From contig NZ_SWFP01000010.1 in assembly GCF_005869225.1 (NCBI RefSeq), positions 1 to 64,000 on the forward strand: a DNA stretch of 64,000 nucleotides, in the 5' to 3' direction. The DNA is from Dyadobacter bucti. GTDB taxonomy: Bacteria > Bacteroidota > Bacteroidia > Cytophagales > Spirosomataceae. Below the pieces are notes generated by a model. It worked only from the letters and a program-made list of their open reading frames with translations, was not told the origin of the DNA and did no database searches. Shown piece after piece: positions 36,117 through 45,369 of the stretch. Within the stretch, counting starts at the first letter, position 1, and each line of letters opens with the position of its first letter. The translations under genes and the position numbers were made by a program.

Positions 36117-36794
36117 ATGAAGATACTTATTGTTGAAGACGAACCCAAGCTGGCCGGTTTTGTAAAAAGAGGACTTGAAGAGCAATCGTGGGAAGTAGAG
36201 TTAGCATATGACGGGCAGGTTGGAAAGAAGATGGCTTCGAATTATCGTTTCGACGTCATTATCCTGGATGTGAACCTTCCTATCCTCAACGGATATGATC
36301 TTGCACGACAACTCCGTAACGACGGACTTACTACGCCTATCTTGTTTCTGACAGCCTTGGGGACTATCGACGACAAGCTGGATGGTTTCGAGGCGGGAGG
36401 AGATGACTATCTGGTTAAACCATTTGAATTCAGAGAATTAATAGCCAGGATTAAGGTTCTTTCACACAGGAATAGTAACCGGGAACAATCCAGCCAGATA
36501 CTCAGCCTGGCCGATCTGGAATTAAACCTGGATGAAAAAGTAGCGCGCCGTGCCGGAAACCGTATCGATCTCACAGCCAAAGAATTCGCACTGCTGGAAT
36601 ACCTGATGCGAAACAGGGGAAGGGTAGTTTCCCGGGTGGATATTGCCGAGCAGGTCTGGGACATCCGTTTCGACACGGGTACCAATGTGATTGATGTCTA
36701 TATCAATTTTTTAAGAAAAAAAGTAGATAAGGATTATCCCAACAAGCTGATCCACACGGTGGTAGGAATGGGTTACATTTTCAAAGAGGAATGA
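36117..36794 (+). CDS. OmpR-family response regulator
   Basis: A 225-residue regulator. Receiver domain 1-115: acidic pair E7/D8, phospho-acceptor D51 in DVIILDVNLP, Thr in FLTALG, Lys in DDYLVKPFE. Winged-helix DNA-binding domain about 128-225, with LTAKEFALLEYLM, VSRVDIAEQVWD and RKKVDKDYPNKLIHTVVGMGY (split here). Its stop overlaps the kinase start by 4 bases, so the pair is translationally coupled. Confidence 0.9.
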   Translation: MKILIVEDEPKLAGFVKRGLEEQSWEVELAYDGQVGKKMASNYRFDVIILDVNLPILNGYDLARQLRNDGLTTPILFLTALGTIDDKLDGFEAGGDDYLVKPFEFRELIARIKVLSHRNSNREQSSQILSLADLELNLDEKVARRAGNRIDLTAKEFALLEYLMRNRGRVVSRVDIAEQVWDIRFDTGTNVIDVYINFLRKKVDKDYPNKLIHTVVGMGYIFKEE

Positions 36795-38161
36795 ACATCA
36801 AATCCCGCCTGACGTTACTCTTTACCATGCTGGTCGGTTCCATCATGGCTTTGTTTTGCCTGTCCATTTATTTTTTCTACGACCAGTACCGCGAAAAGCA
36901 GTTCTATTCGTTTTTGAATGAACGCGGACAGACTATCGCACAGTTGGTGGAGGCGAGCACCGGGATCAGCAAAGATGATATTGAGAAAATTGAGAAGGAG
37001 AATAAAAATATTCTGCTCGACGAGGAAATAACGATCTACGATGGTGCGGATTCTATAATTTTTACGAGCGGCAAGGAGAAGTTCGAGCTTTCGCCTTCCA
37101 TGCTGGCAGAAGCAAGGGAGGGGAGGGAAGTGCGCACAAAATATCAGAAAAAGGAGGTAATCATCATTCGTCATATTTTGCAGGATCACCGGAAACCCTG
37201 GGTGATCATTGCCGTAGCCAATGATATTCCCGGGATGGACCAGTTGAAGAGGCTGCGGGAAATCCTGGTGATTGGTTGGTTATTGTCGCTGGGACTAGTG
37301 GGAGTTTCGGGCTGGCAATTTGCCAATGATGCGATTAAGCCCGTCTCCGACATCATCGACCAGGTGAACAATATCTCTGCGGGCAATTTGCATGATAAAG
37401 TAACGGTAGGTCGGGAAAAAGATGAGCTCGCGCTGCTTGCGCAGACCTTCAACCAGATGCTTAACCGTCTGGAAATTGCTTTTGTAGCGCAGAAAAATTT
37501 TGTTTCCCACGCTTCCCACGAGCTCAGGACGCCGCTTGCGCTGATCATGAGCGAGGCTGAGCTGGGCCTGATGAAACAACGATCGGGAGAGGAATATGAA
37601 GACGCCCTGAAAGGGATTCTTGCCGAAGCAAAAGAAATGAACGAACTGGTAAGCAGGCTGCTGGAACTCGCCCGTACCGAAGAGCATGCTTTTAAGGTTA
37701 CTTTTTCCAAGATCCGCGTGGACGAAGTTTTATGGCAGGCAAAATCGTCGATTCAGCAAAAGAATCCGGGGTACGAAGTCCATATCCACTATGACCAGAT
37801 ACCCGATGACGAGGAGCAGCTGAAAAGGTATGGGGATGAAAGCCTCCTCCGGACAGCCTTTATGAACCTCATGGACAATGCCTGCAAATATTCCAATGAC
37901 AAAACCGTAAATATCTTCCTCGAAATCCAGAAGGACCTCATTAAAATTTATTTCAAGGACGTTGGTATTGGTATTGCCGCCAAAGAACTACCGTACATTT
38001 TCGATACTTTTTACCGTAGTGCCACCACCATCAGCAAAGCTGGCTACGGTATTGGGCTTGCGTTAACCAAACGCATCATTAATATGCAGGGAGCCAGTAT
38101 CGAAGTCGAGTCCCTTGAAGGTTCGGGGACTACATTTATCTTGAAATTCCCTCCTTTTTAA
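36791..38161 (+). CDS. Membrane sensor histidine kinase
   Basis: A 456-residue kinase: TM1 about 9-30, a periplasmic sensor of about 130 residues (IDGxDSIIFTSG-like region), TM2 about 157-176, HAMP about 177-230, phospho-acceptor H243 in SHASHELRTP, and the HATPase domain with N box LMDNACKYSN, G1 DVGIGIAAKE and G2 GYGIGLALTK. The layout is that of CusS-type metal or envelope sensors, but the signal is unknown. The SulP gene follows in the same direction. Confidence 0.9.
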   Translation: MNIKSRLTLLFTMLVGSIMALFCLSIYFFYDQYREKQFYSFLNERGQTIAQLVEASTGISKDDIEKIEKENKNILLDEEITIYDGADSIIFTSGKEKFELSPSMLAEAREGREVRTKYQKKEVIIIRHILQDHRKPWVIIAVANDIPGMDQLKRLREILVIGWLLSLGLVGVSGWQFANDAIKPVSDIIDQVNNISAGNLHDKVTVGREKDELALLAQTFNQMLNRLEIAFVAQKNFVSHASHELRTPLALIMSEAELGLMKQRSGEEYEDALKGILAEAKEMNELVSRLLELARTEEHAFKVTFSKIRVDEVLWQAKSSIQQKNPGYEVHIHYDQIPDDEEQLKRYGDESLLRTAFMNLMDNACKYSNDKTVNIFLEIQKDLIKIYFKDVGIGIAAKELPYIFDTFYRSATTISKAGYGIGLALTKRIINMQGASIEVESLEGSGTTFILKFPPF

Positions 38162-38332
38162 TTTTCTTTTAATTCAGTGTTAATGTGCCTTTAACTCTCA
38201 TAAAGGTGTTTTGTAGCATAAATCAGTTGATCTGATTTCTACGTGCTTTGGATCGTTCCCCGGTGCTTTTTTCTTACTCTTTTCAGAGCTTGTCTGTGGA
38301 GCACAGAAAGATATTATTTGTCAATCCAACCA

Positions 38333-39952
38333 ATGGTTATGAAGTCACCAAGATGGAAACCTGCTGAGGGCTTTAAAGGGCTGAAAGAAAACTGGAAAGA
38401 TGATTTGTTATCCGGTTTTTTAGTTTCGCTTATTGCCCTTCCGTTAAGCCTGAGTGTTGCAGGTGCCAGTGGCTTCCCTCCGATCATGGGTGTAATGACA
38501 GCCATTGTGGGCGGGGTGCTGGTTTCTTTTCTTACCAATTCGGAATTGACTATTAAAGGACCAGCCGTCGGGTTGATTGTGATTGCGGCTGGCGCGGTGG
38601 ATGAGCTGGGAAAAGGCAATGCAGCGATGGGCTGGCACCTTGCGCTTGGGGCGGTTGTAGTGGCCGGCGCAATACAGATCCTGATGGGGTTGCTCAAACT
38701 TCCCAGGTTTGGTGATTTTTTCCCTTTGTCGGCAGTACATGGAATGCTGGCGGCGATCGGGATTATTATTATGTCAAAACAAATACACCTTGCAGTGGGC
38801 ATAGCGCCGGGGGAGCTGAAAGGAAAAACACCGCTAGAATTGCTTGAAATGGTGCCGCACAGCCTGTTGCACATGGAATATCATATTGCTATCATTGGCC
38901 TGGTTGGTCTGATGATCATGTTTGGCTGGAAATATCTTTCATTTTCTTTCCTTAAAAAAATACCGCCAGCTTTCGTTGTATTGGTGGCAGGGATCATTCT
39001 TGGTCGGTTCTTTCACTTGTTTGAGCCGGCTTACCGCGATTTTAAACCATTGATCAACCCGGGTGAATTTTCAATCGGCTGTCATGTTGATTTTGGGGGA
39101 ATGAAAGGTGATTTGCTTCCTGCATTTCTGAAATATGTGGCCATGTTCGCACTGGTAGGCAGCCTTGAATCTCTGCTGACCACAAAAGCAATCGATCTTC
39201 TTGACCCGTTCAAACGCAAGGCGGACCTGAGCCGCGACATTGAGGCAGTCGGCGCAGGGAATGTGATAGCGGGTATTTTTGGGGGACTTCCCATGATATC
39301 CGAGGTGGCACGTAGTTCTGCCAATATTTACAACGGCGGTAAAACACGCTGGGCCAACCTGTTCCACGGTGTTTTTCTGTTGATTTTTGTAGTGTTTCTT
39401 TCTCCGGTGGTCAAAATGGTTCCGGTTGCTGCCCTGGCAACGATGCTGATCTTCGTAGGGTTCCGGCTGGCTTCTCCCGCTGAATTCAAACACATTTATT
39501 ACATAGGAAAAGAGCAGCTGATCATATTTCTGGTAACGATTGTGGCCACTTTAAGTACTGATATACTGACTGGTATCGGCTGTGGTATACTTGTAAAAGT
39601 GATCATACAACAGATTTACGGAGTGAAACCGTCGCATATTTTTAATCCGAAATTCGAAGTACGGGCAGAAAAGGATATTTATTTCGTCAGCCTTTCGGGG
39701 GCGGCTGTATTTACAAATTACCTGGGCCTGAAATGGAAACTGGAAGCGCTGCCGGTCGGTAAAGTTGTTCAGATTGATTTTTCAGGCGCTCCATATGTGG
39801 ATCATACCGTAATGGAAAACATAACCAGATTTAAAACTGACTACGAGCAGGCAGGAGGGCACATGGAACTGATTGGGTTCGATCACCATCTTGCATTGTC
39901 GGATCACCCGCTGGCAGCCAGAAGAAATCAGAGAGAAACTGTATTAAGTTAA
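38333..39952 (+). CDS. SulP-family anion transporter
   Basis: The frame is open from a GTG at 38243, but the first 30 residues are not family-like; ATG at 38333 (or 38339) gives about 539 residues starting KSPRWKPAEGFKGL. There are about 10-12 membrane helices, with DLLSGFLVSLIALPLSLSVA and GLFGGLPMI-like NVIAGIFGGLPMISEVARSS typical of SulP carriers, and a C-terminal STAS-like domain (VVQIDFSGAPYVDHTVMEN). Sulfate or bicarbonate are common substrates, and this branch resembles BicA-like carriers. Which one applies here is unknown. Confidence 0.82.
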   Translation: MVMKSPRWKPAEGFKGLKENWKDDLLSGFLVSLIALPLSLSVAGASGFPPIMGVMTAIVGGVLVSFLTNSELTIKGPAVGLIVIAAGAVDELGKGNAAMGWHLALGAVVVAGAIQILMGLLKLPRFGDFFPLSAVHGMLAAIGIIIMSKQIHLAVGIAPGELKGKTPLELLEMVPHSLLHMEYHIAIIGLVGLMIMFGWKYLSFSFLKKIPPAFVVLVAGIILGRFFHLFEPAYRDFKPLINPGEFSIGCHVDFGGMKGDLLPAFLKYVAMFALVGSLESLLTTKAIDLLDPFKRKADLSRDIEAVGAGNVIAGIFGGLPMISEVARSSANIYNGGKTRWANLFHGVFLLIFVVFLSPVVKMVPVAALATMLIFVGFRLASPAEFKHIYYIGKEQLIIFLVTIVATLSTDILTGIGCGILVKVIIQQIYGVKPSHIFNPKFEVRAEKDIYFVSLSGAAVFTNYLGLKWKLEALPVGKVVQIDFSGAPYVDHTVMENITRFKTDYEQAGGHMELIGFDHHLALSDHPLAARRNQRETVLS

Positions 39953-39977
39953 ATTGAGTTAGGTGAGTAGTAAGGGG

Positions 39978-40014
39978 AAAATGGCTTCCGGAATGTCGGA
40001 GGCCAATTTTTTGT
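39978..40014. terminator. Bidirectional terminator
   Basis: AAAATGGCTTCCG pairs with CGGAGGCCAATTTTTT (one wobble, one bulge) around GAATGT. It lies between the convergent SulP and MscS genes. Confidence 0.6.
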
Positions 40015-40022
40015 CAGGATGA

Positions 40023-41120
40023 TTATGATTTGGAACCGGGCATGGTAACGTGTTTTTCCTGACTTTCCTCGATCCTGAAACTGGGCAGGGCGTCCGGATA
40101 TTCGGATACGATAAATTCTATCATCTTTTCGCGGACAATACAGCGGAGGTCAAACGTTTCAGACGAATTTCTGGCCGACATCAGCGCCCGCACGACCATG
40201 AATTGCCCCTGTGTGTCGGTTACCTGAAGAGCCCAGGATTTGCCATCCCACTGGGGCGTTTCCAGCAGGATTTCTTTCAGTTTTTCACGTAACTGCGGAA
40301 CCGGTGTGAGGTAATTGAGATAAAAGAACGCCGTGCCGATCAGCGCACTTTCATTTCTGGTCCAGTTCTGAAATGGCTTTTCAATGAAATAGGTAATGGG
40401 TAAAACAATACGCCTCAGGTCCCAGATATTGACAACAACGTAAGTCAGGTTGATCTCTTCAATTCTACCCCATTCTCCTTCCACTATCACTACATCGTCA
40501 ATTTTAATAGGCTGGGTAAAAGCGATCTGTATCCCTGCCATCAGATTTGCCAGGGATTTTTGAGCCGCAAAACCAATGATCACACTCGCAATACCGGCCG
40601 AAGTAAGCAATCCCACGCCATACTGCCTCACGCTTTCGAAACTCAGCAGCAGTACAGAGATACCCACCGTAACGATAAGGATGATCACAATTCGTTTTAC
40701 AAACTTGATTTTGGTAAACATGCGCCGAGCCTGATTGTTGTCCGGGCTGTTAAAATCAAGTTGCTCGATCAGCACTTTTTCGACAATGATGACAATGCGG
40801 GCCATGAGCCAGGTACTTACTGCAATCAGCAGGGTTTTGCTCACCGACAATACCCATTCGTATTCGTGGTGAGCAATATAATAGGTTTTGGATGTGGCGG
40901 TAATCAGTACAAGCGGGACGAAAAAGTACAGTACGCTGGTTTGGTTTTCACGAATGGCCTTCACTGTCGGCCACTTTTTTCTGTCCGCGGTAATTTTGAT
41001 CAGGTAAACAAAAATAGCACTGATGATGAGCCCTGAAACCCCTGCTATCAGAAGAAATACCCATGGAGAGTTTTTGTAATCGAATATTTCGAGGAATTCA
41101 TTCATTGACTTTGATATCAT
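40023..41120 (-). CDS. MscS-family mechanosensitive ion channel
   Basis: A 365-residue membrane protein with about four to five hydrophobic helices (first at about 17-38). The pore-lining helix region reads GVGLLTSAGIASVIIGFAAQ and is followed by the beta domain IKIDDVVIVEGEWGRIEEINLTYV, the hallmark of MscS channels. It releases solutes on hypo-osmotic shock. Its start overlaps the DUF1460 gene end by 23 bases, so they are coupled. Confidence 0.88.
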   Translation of the reverse strand: MISKSMNEFLEIFDYKNSPWVFLLIAGVSGLIISAIFVYLIKITADRKKWPTVKAIRENQTSVLYFFVPLVLITATSKTYYIAHHEYEWVLSVSKTLLIAVSTWLMARIVIIVEKVLIEQLDFNSPDNNQARRMFTKIKFVKRIVIILIVTVGISVLLLSFESVRQYGVGLLTSAGIASVIIGFAAQKSLANLMAGIQIAFTQPIKIDDVVIVEGEWGRIEEINLTYVVVNIWDLRRIVLPITYFIEKPFQNWTRNESALIGTAFFYLNYLTPVPQLREKLKEILLETPQWDGKSWALQVTDTQGQFMVVRALMSARNSSETFDLRCIVREKMIEFIVSEYPDALPSFRIEESQEKHVTMPGSKS

Positions 41121-41928
41121 TAAGACGGGCTACGATCATTCCGGTGTGTTTGGGAACGGAAGCCACATACTCCGCCAGAGGCACACTGGACATGATGACT
41201 TTTTTGCCTGTTAATGATGCGTGTATCAGATAAGCACGGCTGCCGATCCTGCTGATAATGCCCATGTGGTTAACATCCAGTCCTTCGACGGAAGAAGTAA
41301 AAGCCACGATATCTCCGTTATGCAGCATCGGTTCAGCTTTCTGGATGCCGGTTTTAGGTATGTAACTGTATTCTCGCGAATTGATCAGGTTTTCCTGCTC
41401 CCGCACTTTTTCCCAAACCGCGCTTTCAGCCAGGGCAGGGTAGAGATTGGAATGGTTTGTCATGAAATTGATATCCTTTTTAAAAGGTACGCCGCCTACT
41501 TTCGCAGTAATGTTTTCGAGGCGGCCGCGTTTTTCGTTCTCATACATCCAGTCGAGGACATAATGCAGGCGGGAAGCGTAGCCATCAATGTTACCATCCC
41601 GGTAACGCAGCTTGGTCAGCTCATTTTTGAAGCCTTCGTAAGTCGGGTTCTCGGTTTTGGCCACAGCAAGGGACACAGCACTTTCTACCAGGGTGGTACA
41701 ATCTAGGCCGTCGAACTTGCAAACCAGCTTTTCAACAGGGTTTCCTTCCAGGGTACCAGCCACATAAGGCGTCCCGAGAAATGATTCGCTCATGCGCAAT
41801 ACCTGGGTGCCGATATCCCTGCTGTCCGGCAATTCCATTTTTTGTCCGAAAACCTTTTGTATACTCAACTGAGCCGAGAGGTTGCCTGATGCCAGGATGA
41901 AAATGGATAGAAATATGCTTCTGATCAT
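41098..41928 (-). CDS. DUF1460 family, NlpC/P60-like amidase, secreted
   Basis: The frame opens at 41988, but the internal ATG at 41926-41928 starts a clean signal peptide (MIRSIFLSIFILASGNLSAQ), giving 276 residues. Catalytic Cys in FDGLDCTTLVESAVSLA and His in DVNHMGIISRIG fit the NlpC/P60-like fold of DUF1460, whose members act on gamma-D-Glu or muramoyl-Ala bonds of murein. Likely role: periplasmic cell-wall turnover. Confidence 0.78.
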   Translation of the reverse strand: MIRSIFLSIFILASGNLSAQLSIQKVFGQKMELPDSRDIGTQVLRMSESFLGTPYVAGTLEGNPVEKLVCKFDGLDCTTLVESAVSLAVAKTENPTYEGFKNELTKLRYRDGNIDGYASRLHYVLDWMYENEKRGRLENITAKVGGVPFKKDINFMTNHSNLYPALAESAVWEKVREQENLINSREYSYIPKTGIQKAEPMLHNGDIVAFTSSVEGLDVNHMGIISRIGSRAYLIHASLTGKKVIMSSVPLAEYVASVPKHTGMIVARLNDIKVNE

Positions 41929-42087
41929 GCCGAAGTCTAATTGTTTTTTGCTGTAAAAGTAAAAGCCTTTCCGTGATACTCCTTTCAAAGAACCGGGTTT
42001 ATGTAAAATTAGTCAGGAAATGCCCTATTTGCAATCTCTCCGACGCTCGTCCGCCGTGCTTTCGGACAACGGTTCCGGGTAAAAAAA

Positions 42088-43857
42088 TTATTCCGGAACA
42101 ATGGCGTAAACGACAACAGAAGACGGCGGAAGCTCCACATGTATCCCGGTAGAAGTAATGGTAGATGCTTTTGGACTGACGGATGTCACGAACGACGGGA
42201 AAACCGGTTTCAATTTATAGGCGCTGGTATTTCCCAGCTTCAGCACATCTGTCCAGGCGCCCTGCGGGATACGGACATTGGTTTCAATTTTTTGGTGCAG
42301 GTTAAAATTGCAGATGAACAGGAATGCCTGATTTTCGGTATATCTCAAATAACTGTAAACAAACTGCTTATCGTAGTTGAAGCTCTGCCCATCGATATTC
42401 ACATACTGCAGATCATAAAACTGACCAGCGTAGATCGCCTCATTTTCTAAAACAAAGTGGTTCAGGCTTTCATAAAATGCACGTAGCCTGATCTGTTCCC
42501 AGGTCAGCTTTTCCTGATTGTATTTTCCGCCATTGACCCAATCCTGAAATTCCGGTACGCCCCAGTAATCAAAAATTGTAGTTCGCCCGTCCTCCCCCTG
42601 AAAGCCTTCTGCAACAGTCGGATTTACCCCGAGTTCCTGTCCGAAATAAAGCATCAGCGGCCCGGTATGGAGTGTTGCGCTCAAGGTCATAGCCGGAACC
42701 GCAGTCCAGGGGTCTCCGGCAAAATAGCGTGACGCAATACGCTGTTCGTCGTGGTTTTCAAGAAACCGTAGCATATTTTCGCTGATGTCCCCCGATTCTT
42801 GCTGCCAGAGCCGGGTGATATCTTCCACACTGCCATGCCCCTCCATCAGCCGCCGCAACGAATTGTAGAGGCCGACTTTATCATAGAGATAATCGAATTT
42901 CCCGATGCGGATATAATTGTGGTATTCGTAGGGATTGTATATCTCTGCAATAAAGATGATGCCCGGATAAAGTTTTTTTATTTCCGGGATAACCCATGAC
43001 CAGAATTCAACCGGTACCATTTCCGCCATATCGCACCGGAAACCGTCAACACCTTTTTCTGACCAAAAACTTAATATATCCCGCATTTTCAGCCAGGTAG
43101 AAGGGATAGGGTCAAAATACGGGGTGCGGTTATTCAGATAATCGACGCCATAATTGAGCTTGATCGTTTCATACCAGTCATATTGGCTCGGCTGCGCCCG
43201 AAAAACATCGTTGCCGGTAGCCTTTGCCGGGCGTTCGTGATAAGGGGCAGTTACGTCCAAAGGCGGCTTATGGCCTTCGGGAACAATGAAATCATGATTT
43301 GGGATGTAATAAAAGTTGTTATCGGGACTGAACGCAATGGTATTGTCGTCGTCTTCACCAAAATCCTTCACTCCCGCAGGACGGACATTCGAATGATATT
43401 GCCTGGCGACATGATTGGGGATAAAATCGATGATAACCTTCATATCGAGGGCGTGGGTCCTTTTCACAAGTGCCTCAAACTCCTGCATCCGGTTATTTAC
43501 ATCTGTTGCCAGATCCGGATCTACATCATAATAATCTTTCACGGCATAGGGTGAGCCGGCAATTCCTTTCACGATCAGCGGATGATCGGCAGCGATGTCG
43601 TATGCGGAATAGTCTGTCAGCGTAGCATGTTCGATCACTCCGGTGTACCACAAATGCGTTATCCCGAATTTTTTCAATTCTGCCAGCGCCTGGTTTGTGA
43701 TATCATTGAATTTTCCGCACCCGTTTTCTTCGATGGTCCCGTACACCTTGTTAGTCGTATTCCGATTGCCAAACAAACGGGTGAAAATCTGATAGATAAC
43801 GAGTTTGTCCTTATTGGTCGCGGATATTTTCATTTCAGAAATTGGAGTGTTCGCCAT
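42088..43857 (-). CDS. GH13 alpha-amylase-family enzyme
   Basis: The frame is open to 44040, but that would run into pgmB; ATG at 43855-43857 gives 589 residues starting MANTPISEM. GH13 motifs in order: DFIPNHVAR (I), GFRCDMAEM with the nucleophile Asp (II), FIAEIYNP with the acid Glu (III), FLENHDEQRIAS (IV). The C-terminal beta domain is at about 490-589. No signal peptide, so it works in the cytoplasm on maltodextrins. Divergent from pgmB across 125 bases. Confidence 0.85.
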   Translation of the reverse strand: MANTPISEMKISATNKDKLVIYQIFTRLFGNRNTTNKVYGTIEENGCGKFNDITNQALAELKKFGITHLWYTGVIEHATLTDYSAYDIAADHPLIVKGIAGSPYAVKDYYDVDPDLATDVNNRMQEFEALVKRTHALDMKVIIDFIPNHVARQYHSNVRPAGVKDFGEDDDNTIAFSPDNNFYYIPNHDFIVPEGHKPPLDVTAPYHERPAKATGNDVFRAQPSQYDWYETIKLNYGVDYLNNRTPYFDPIPSTWLKMRDILSFWSEKGVDGFRCDMAEMVPVEFWSWVIPEIKKLYPGIIFIAEIYNPYEYHNYIRIGKFDYLYDKVGLYNSLRRLMEGHGSVEDITRLWQQESGDISENMLRFLENHDEQRIASRYFAGDPWTAVPAMTLSATLHTGPLMLYFGQELGVNPTVAEGFQGEDGRTTIFDYWGVPEFQDWVNGGKYNQEKLTWEQIRLRAFYESLNHFVLENEAIYAGQFYDLQYVNIDGQSFNYDKQFVYSYLRYTENQAFLFICNFNLHQKIETNVRIPQGAWTDVLKLGNTSAYKLKPVFPSFVTSVSPKASTITSTGIHVELPPSSVVVYAIVPE

Positions 43858-43982
43858 TATAATTTTAGTAGTTAACGCCGGGTCGTTTATCTGGTTTATG
43901 CCTTCAATTGTGCGGAATTGAAGACTTCTGGAACGGGCGAGGGAATTTTTACTATTTTGCAAGATATTAAATTTGAAATGAT

Positions 43983-44630
43983 ATGTCCTTAATAAAAGCC
44001 TGCCTTTTTGATCTTGACGGAGTAATTGTGGATACGGCAAAGTACCATTACCAGGCGTGGCGCCAGCTAGCCAATGAGCTGGGATTTGATTTGACCCTGG
44101 AGCAAAATGAGCAGCTGAAAGGAATTAGCCGCATGGAGTCCCTCGATATTATTCTTGCCATCGGCGGGGTAGAATTGTCGGAGGAGGAAAAAGTACGACG
44201 TGCAACGGAAAAGAACGTCAGGTATCTGGAACTCTGCATGCAAATGACGCCAGAAGATACCCTGCCCGGCGTTCGTGCTTTTTTGGATGAGCTCAAACAT
44301 CGATCAGTAAAGGTAGGTCTTGGCTCGGCCAGCAAAAATGCCAAAGTGATCCTGGAAAGGATCGATATGCTTTCTTATTTCGAAACGATTGTTGACGGCA
44401 ACCGGATTACCCGGGGAAAACCGGATCCGCAGGTTTTTCTGCTGGGAGCGGAGGATCTGAATACCCCACCTGCCAACTGTGCCGTATTTGAAGATGCAGT
44501 GGCAGGAATTCAGTCAGCTATTGCCGCTGGGATGCTGGCTGTGGGAATAGGAGAGAAATCCGTTCTTGCCGAAGCTGATATCGTGGTACCCGGCTTTGTG
44601 GGTTTTCATTTTTCTGATCTGGGGGATTGA
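43983..44630 (+). CDS. pgmB: Beta-phosphoglucomutase
   Basis: A 215-residue HAD-superfamily enzyme: nucleophile D10 and D12 in FDLDGVIVDTA, the cap region with LKGISRMESLD, GLGSASKNAK (Ser), RGKPDPQVFL (Lys) and FEDAVAGIQSAI. It converts beta-glucose-1-phosphate to glucose-6-phosphate. Its natural supplier is an inverting GH65 phosphorylase, found 11 kb away at 56021, on the far side of the toxin island. Confidence 0.88.
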   Translation: MSLIKACLFDLDGVIVDTAKYHYQAWRQLANELGFDLTLEQNEQLKGISRMESLDIILAIGGVELSEEEKVRRATEKNVRYLELCMQMTPEDTLPGVRAFLDELKHRSVKVGLGSASKNAKVILERIDMLSYFETIVDGNRITRGKPDPQVFLLGAEDLNTPPANCAVFEDAVAGIQSAIAAGMLAVGIGEKSVLAEADIVVPGFVGFHFSDLGD

Positions 44631-44638
44631 GAGATCTT

Positions 44639-44699
44639 CTCGCTGCCGAGCTGAGCTCGGTAACATAAAGCGCACCGAGGAGACCTCGGCGCTAGCGAG
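44639..44699 (+). repeat. Cloverleaf-like palindromic element (REP-like) after pgmB
   Basis: An outer stem CTCGCT (44639-44644) / AGCGAG (44694-44699) encloses two perfect hairpins, CCGAGC-tga-GCTCGG and CCGAGG-aga-CCTCGG. GGTTTT follows, so it may end pgmB transcription. The GC-rich multi-hairpin form is also typical of REP sequences, which can be mobile. Only one copy is in the window. Confidence 0.55.
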
Positions 44700-44777
44700 G
44701 GTTTTAATGAGATGAATATATACTTTACCGGTCATATAACACGTTGTTGGTCAGTGATGTATCAAACCAGTTTCCTG

Positions 44778-45092
44778 ATGAAAAACCTGACATTTGTTTC
44801 CATTCTTGCCGTTTTATCCTCCTGTGCCGATGAAAGTTCAAAGACCGTCGAGCCTGCCGCCAAATTGAAGGAACCGGTTGTCACTGCTTCTGAGAAACCG
44901 AACTTTTTGTATGTTGTCGACGGTGAAAGAGTGTCATTGCAGGAAGCCAGGCCTGCTTTTCAAGATCAGTTTTCCAAAACCCAAATCGTGACAAGTAACG
45001 ATACGCTAAGAGCCAGATATGGTAACGATTGGCGTTATGGCATCGTCATGATTTCTACAAACAAGCGCAAAGAGATACCGGGAGATCTTTAA
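44778..45092 (+). CDS. Lipoprotein with TonB-plug-like domain
   Basis: The frame opens at 44712, but the ATG at 44778 starts a lipoprotein signal (MKNLTFVSILAVLSSC). The 104-residue product has FLYVVDGERVSLQEA then a C-terminal stretch LRARYGNDWRYGIVMISTNK. This mirrors the order DGxx ... YGxxGxxGVxxIxTK of TonB-receptor plug domains, here with no barrel. Function unknown. It sits right at the edge of the toxin island and overlaps nothing. Confidence 0.5.
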   Translation: MKNLTFVSILAVLSSCADESSKTVEPAAKLKEPVVTASEKPNFLYVVDGERVSLQEARPAFQDQFSKTQIVTSNDTLRARYGNDWRYGIVMISTNKRKEIPGDL

Positions 45093-45190
45093 TTCGACAA
45101 AACTAACACGTCGGCCATACCGCAACCTCCTCAGGCACTCCAATCTGTTCCAAAAGCTGTGTAATATTCTTTTAATCACTGACGCCCGAG

Positions 45191-45307
45191 CGCCCACCTC
45201 CGGCACATACATCCTGGCCCCATAATCCAAATAGCCAGTTCCGACTTGCAGTTCTTTTTCGTTATACAATACCTGTTGACCCAGTTCTGGACTTGTGACG
45301 GGGCGGG
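45191..45307 (-). pseudogene. Decayed copy of the RHS core end
   Basis: The minus strand reads YNEKELQVGTGYLDYGARMY then VPEVG, the same as the core end of the intact RHS gene. The DNA matches 49540-49640 closely, but one A is missing (ATACAATACC in place of ATACAAATACC), which breaks the frame. Beyond 45191 the sequence leaves RHS; another frame there reads ITQLLEQIGVPEEV, reminiscent of IARLLERLGVPSDV in the intact RHS tip. Confidence 0.7.
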
Positions 45308-45340
45308 ATTACAGAACCAGTCAAGCGTATGTAAAAAAAT

Positions 45341-45366
45341 AAAGCCCGTACTTGCCGGGCTTTTCT
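45341..45366. terminator. Bidirectional terminator
   Basis: AAAGCCCG pairs with CGGGCTTT around TACTTGC. An A-run on the left and T-run on the right allow termination of the immunity-like gene at 45370 on the minus strand. Confidence 0.7.
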
Positions 45367-45369
45367 GCG

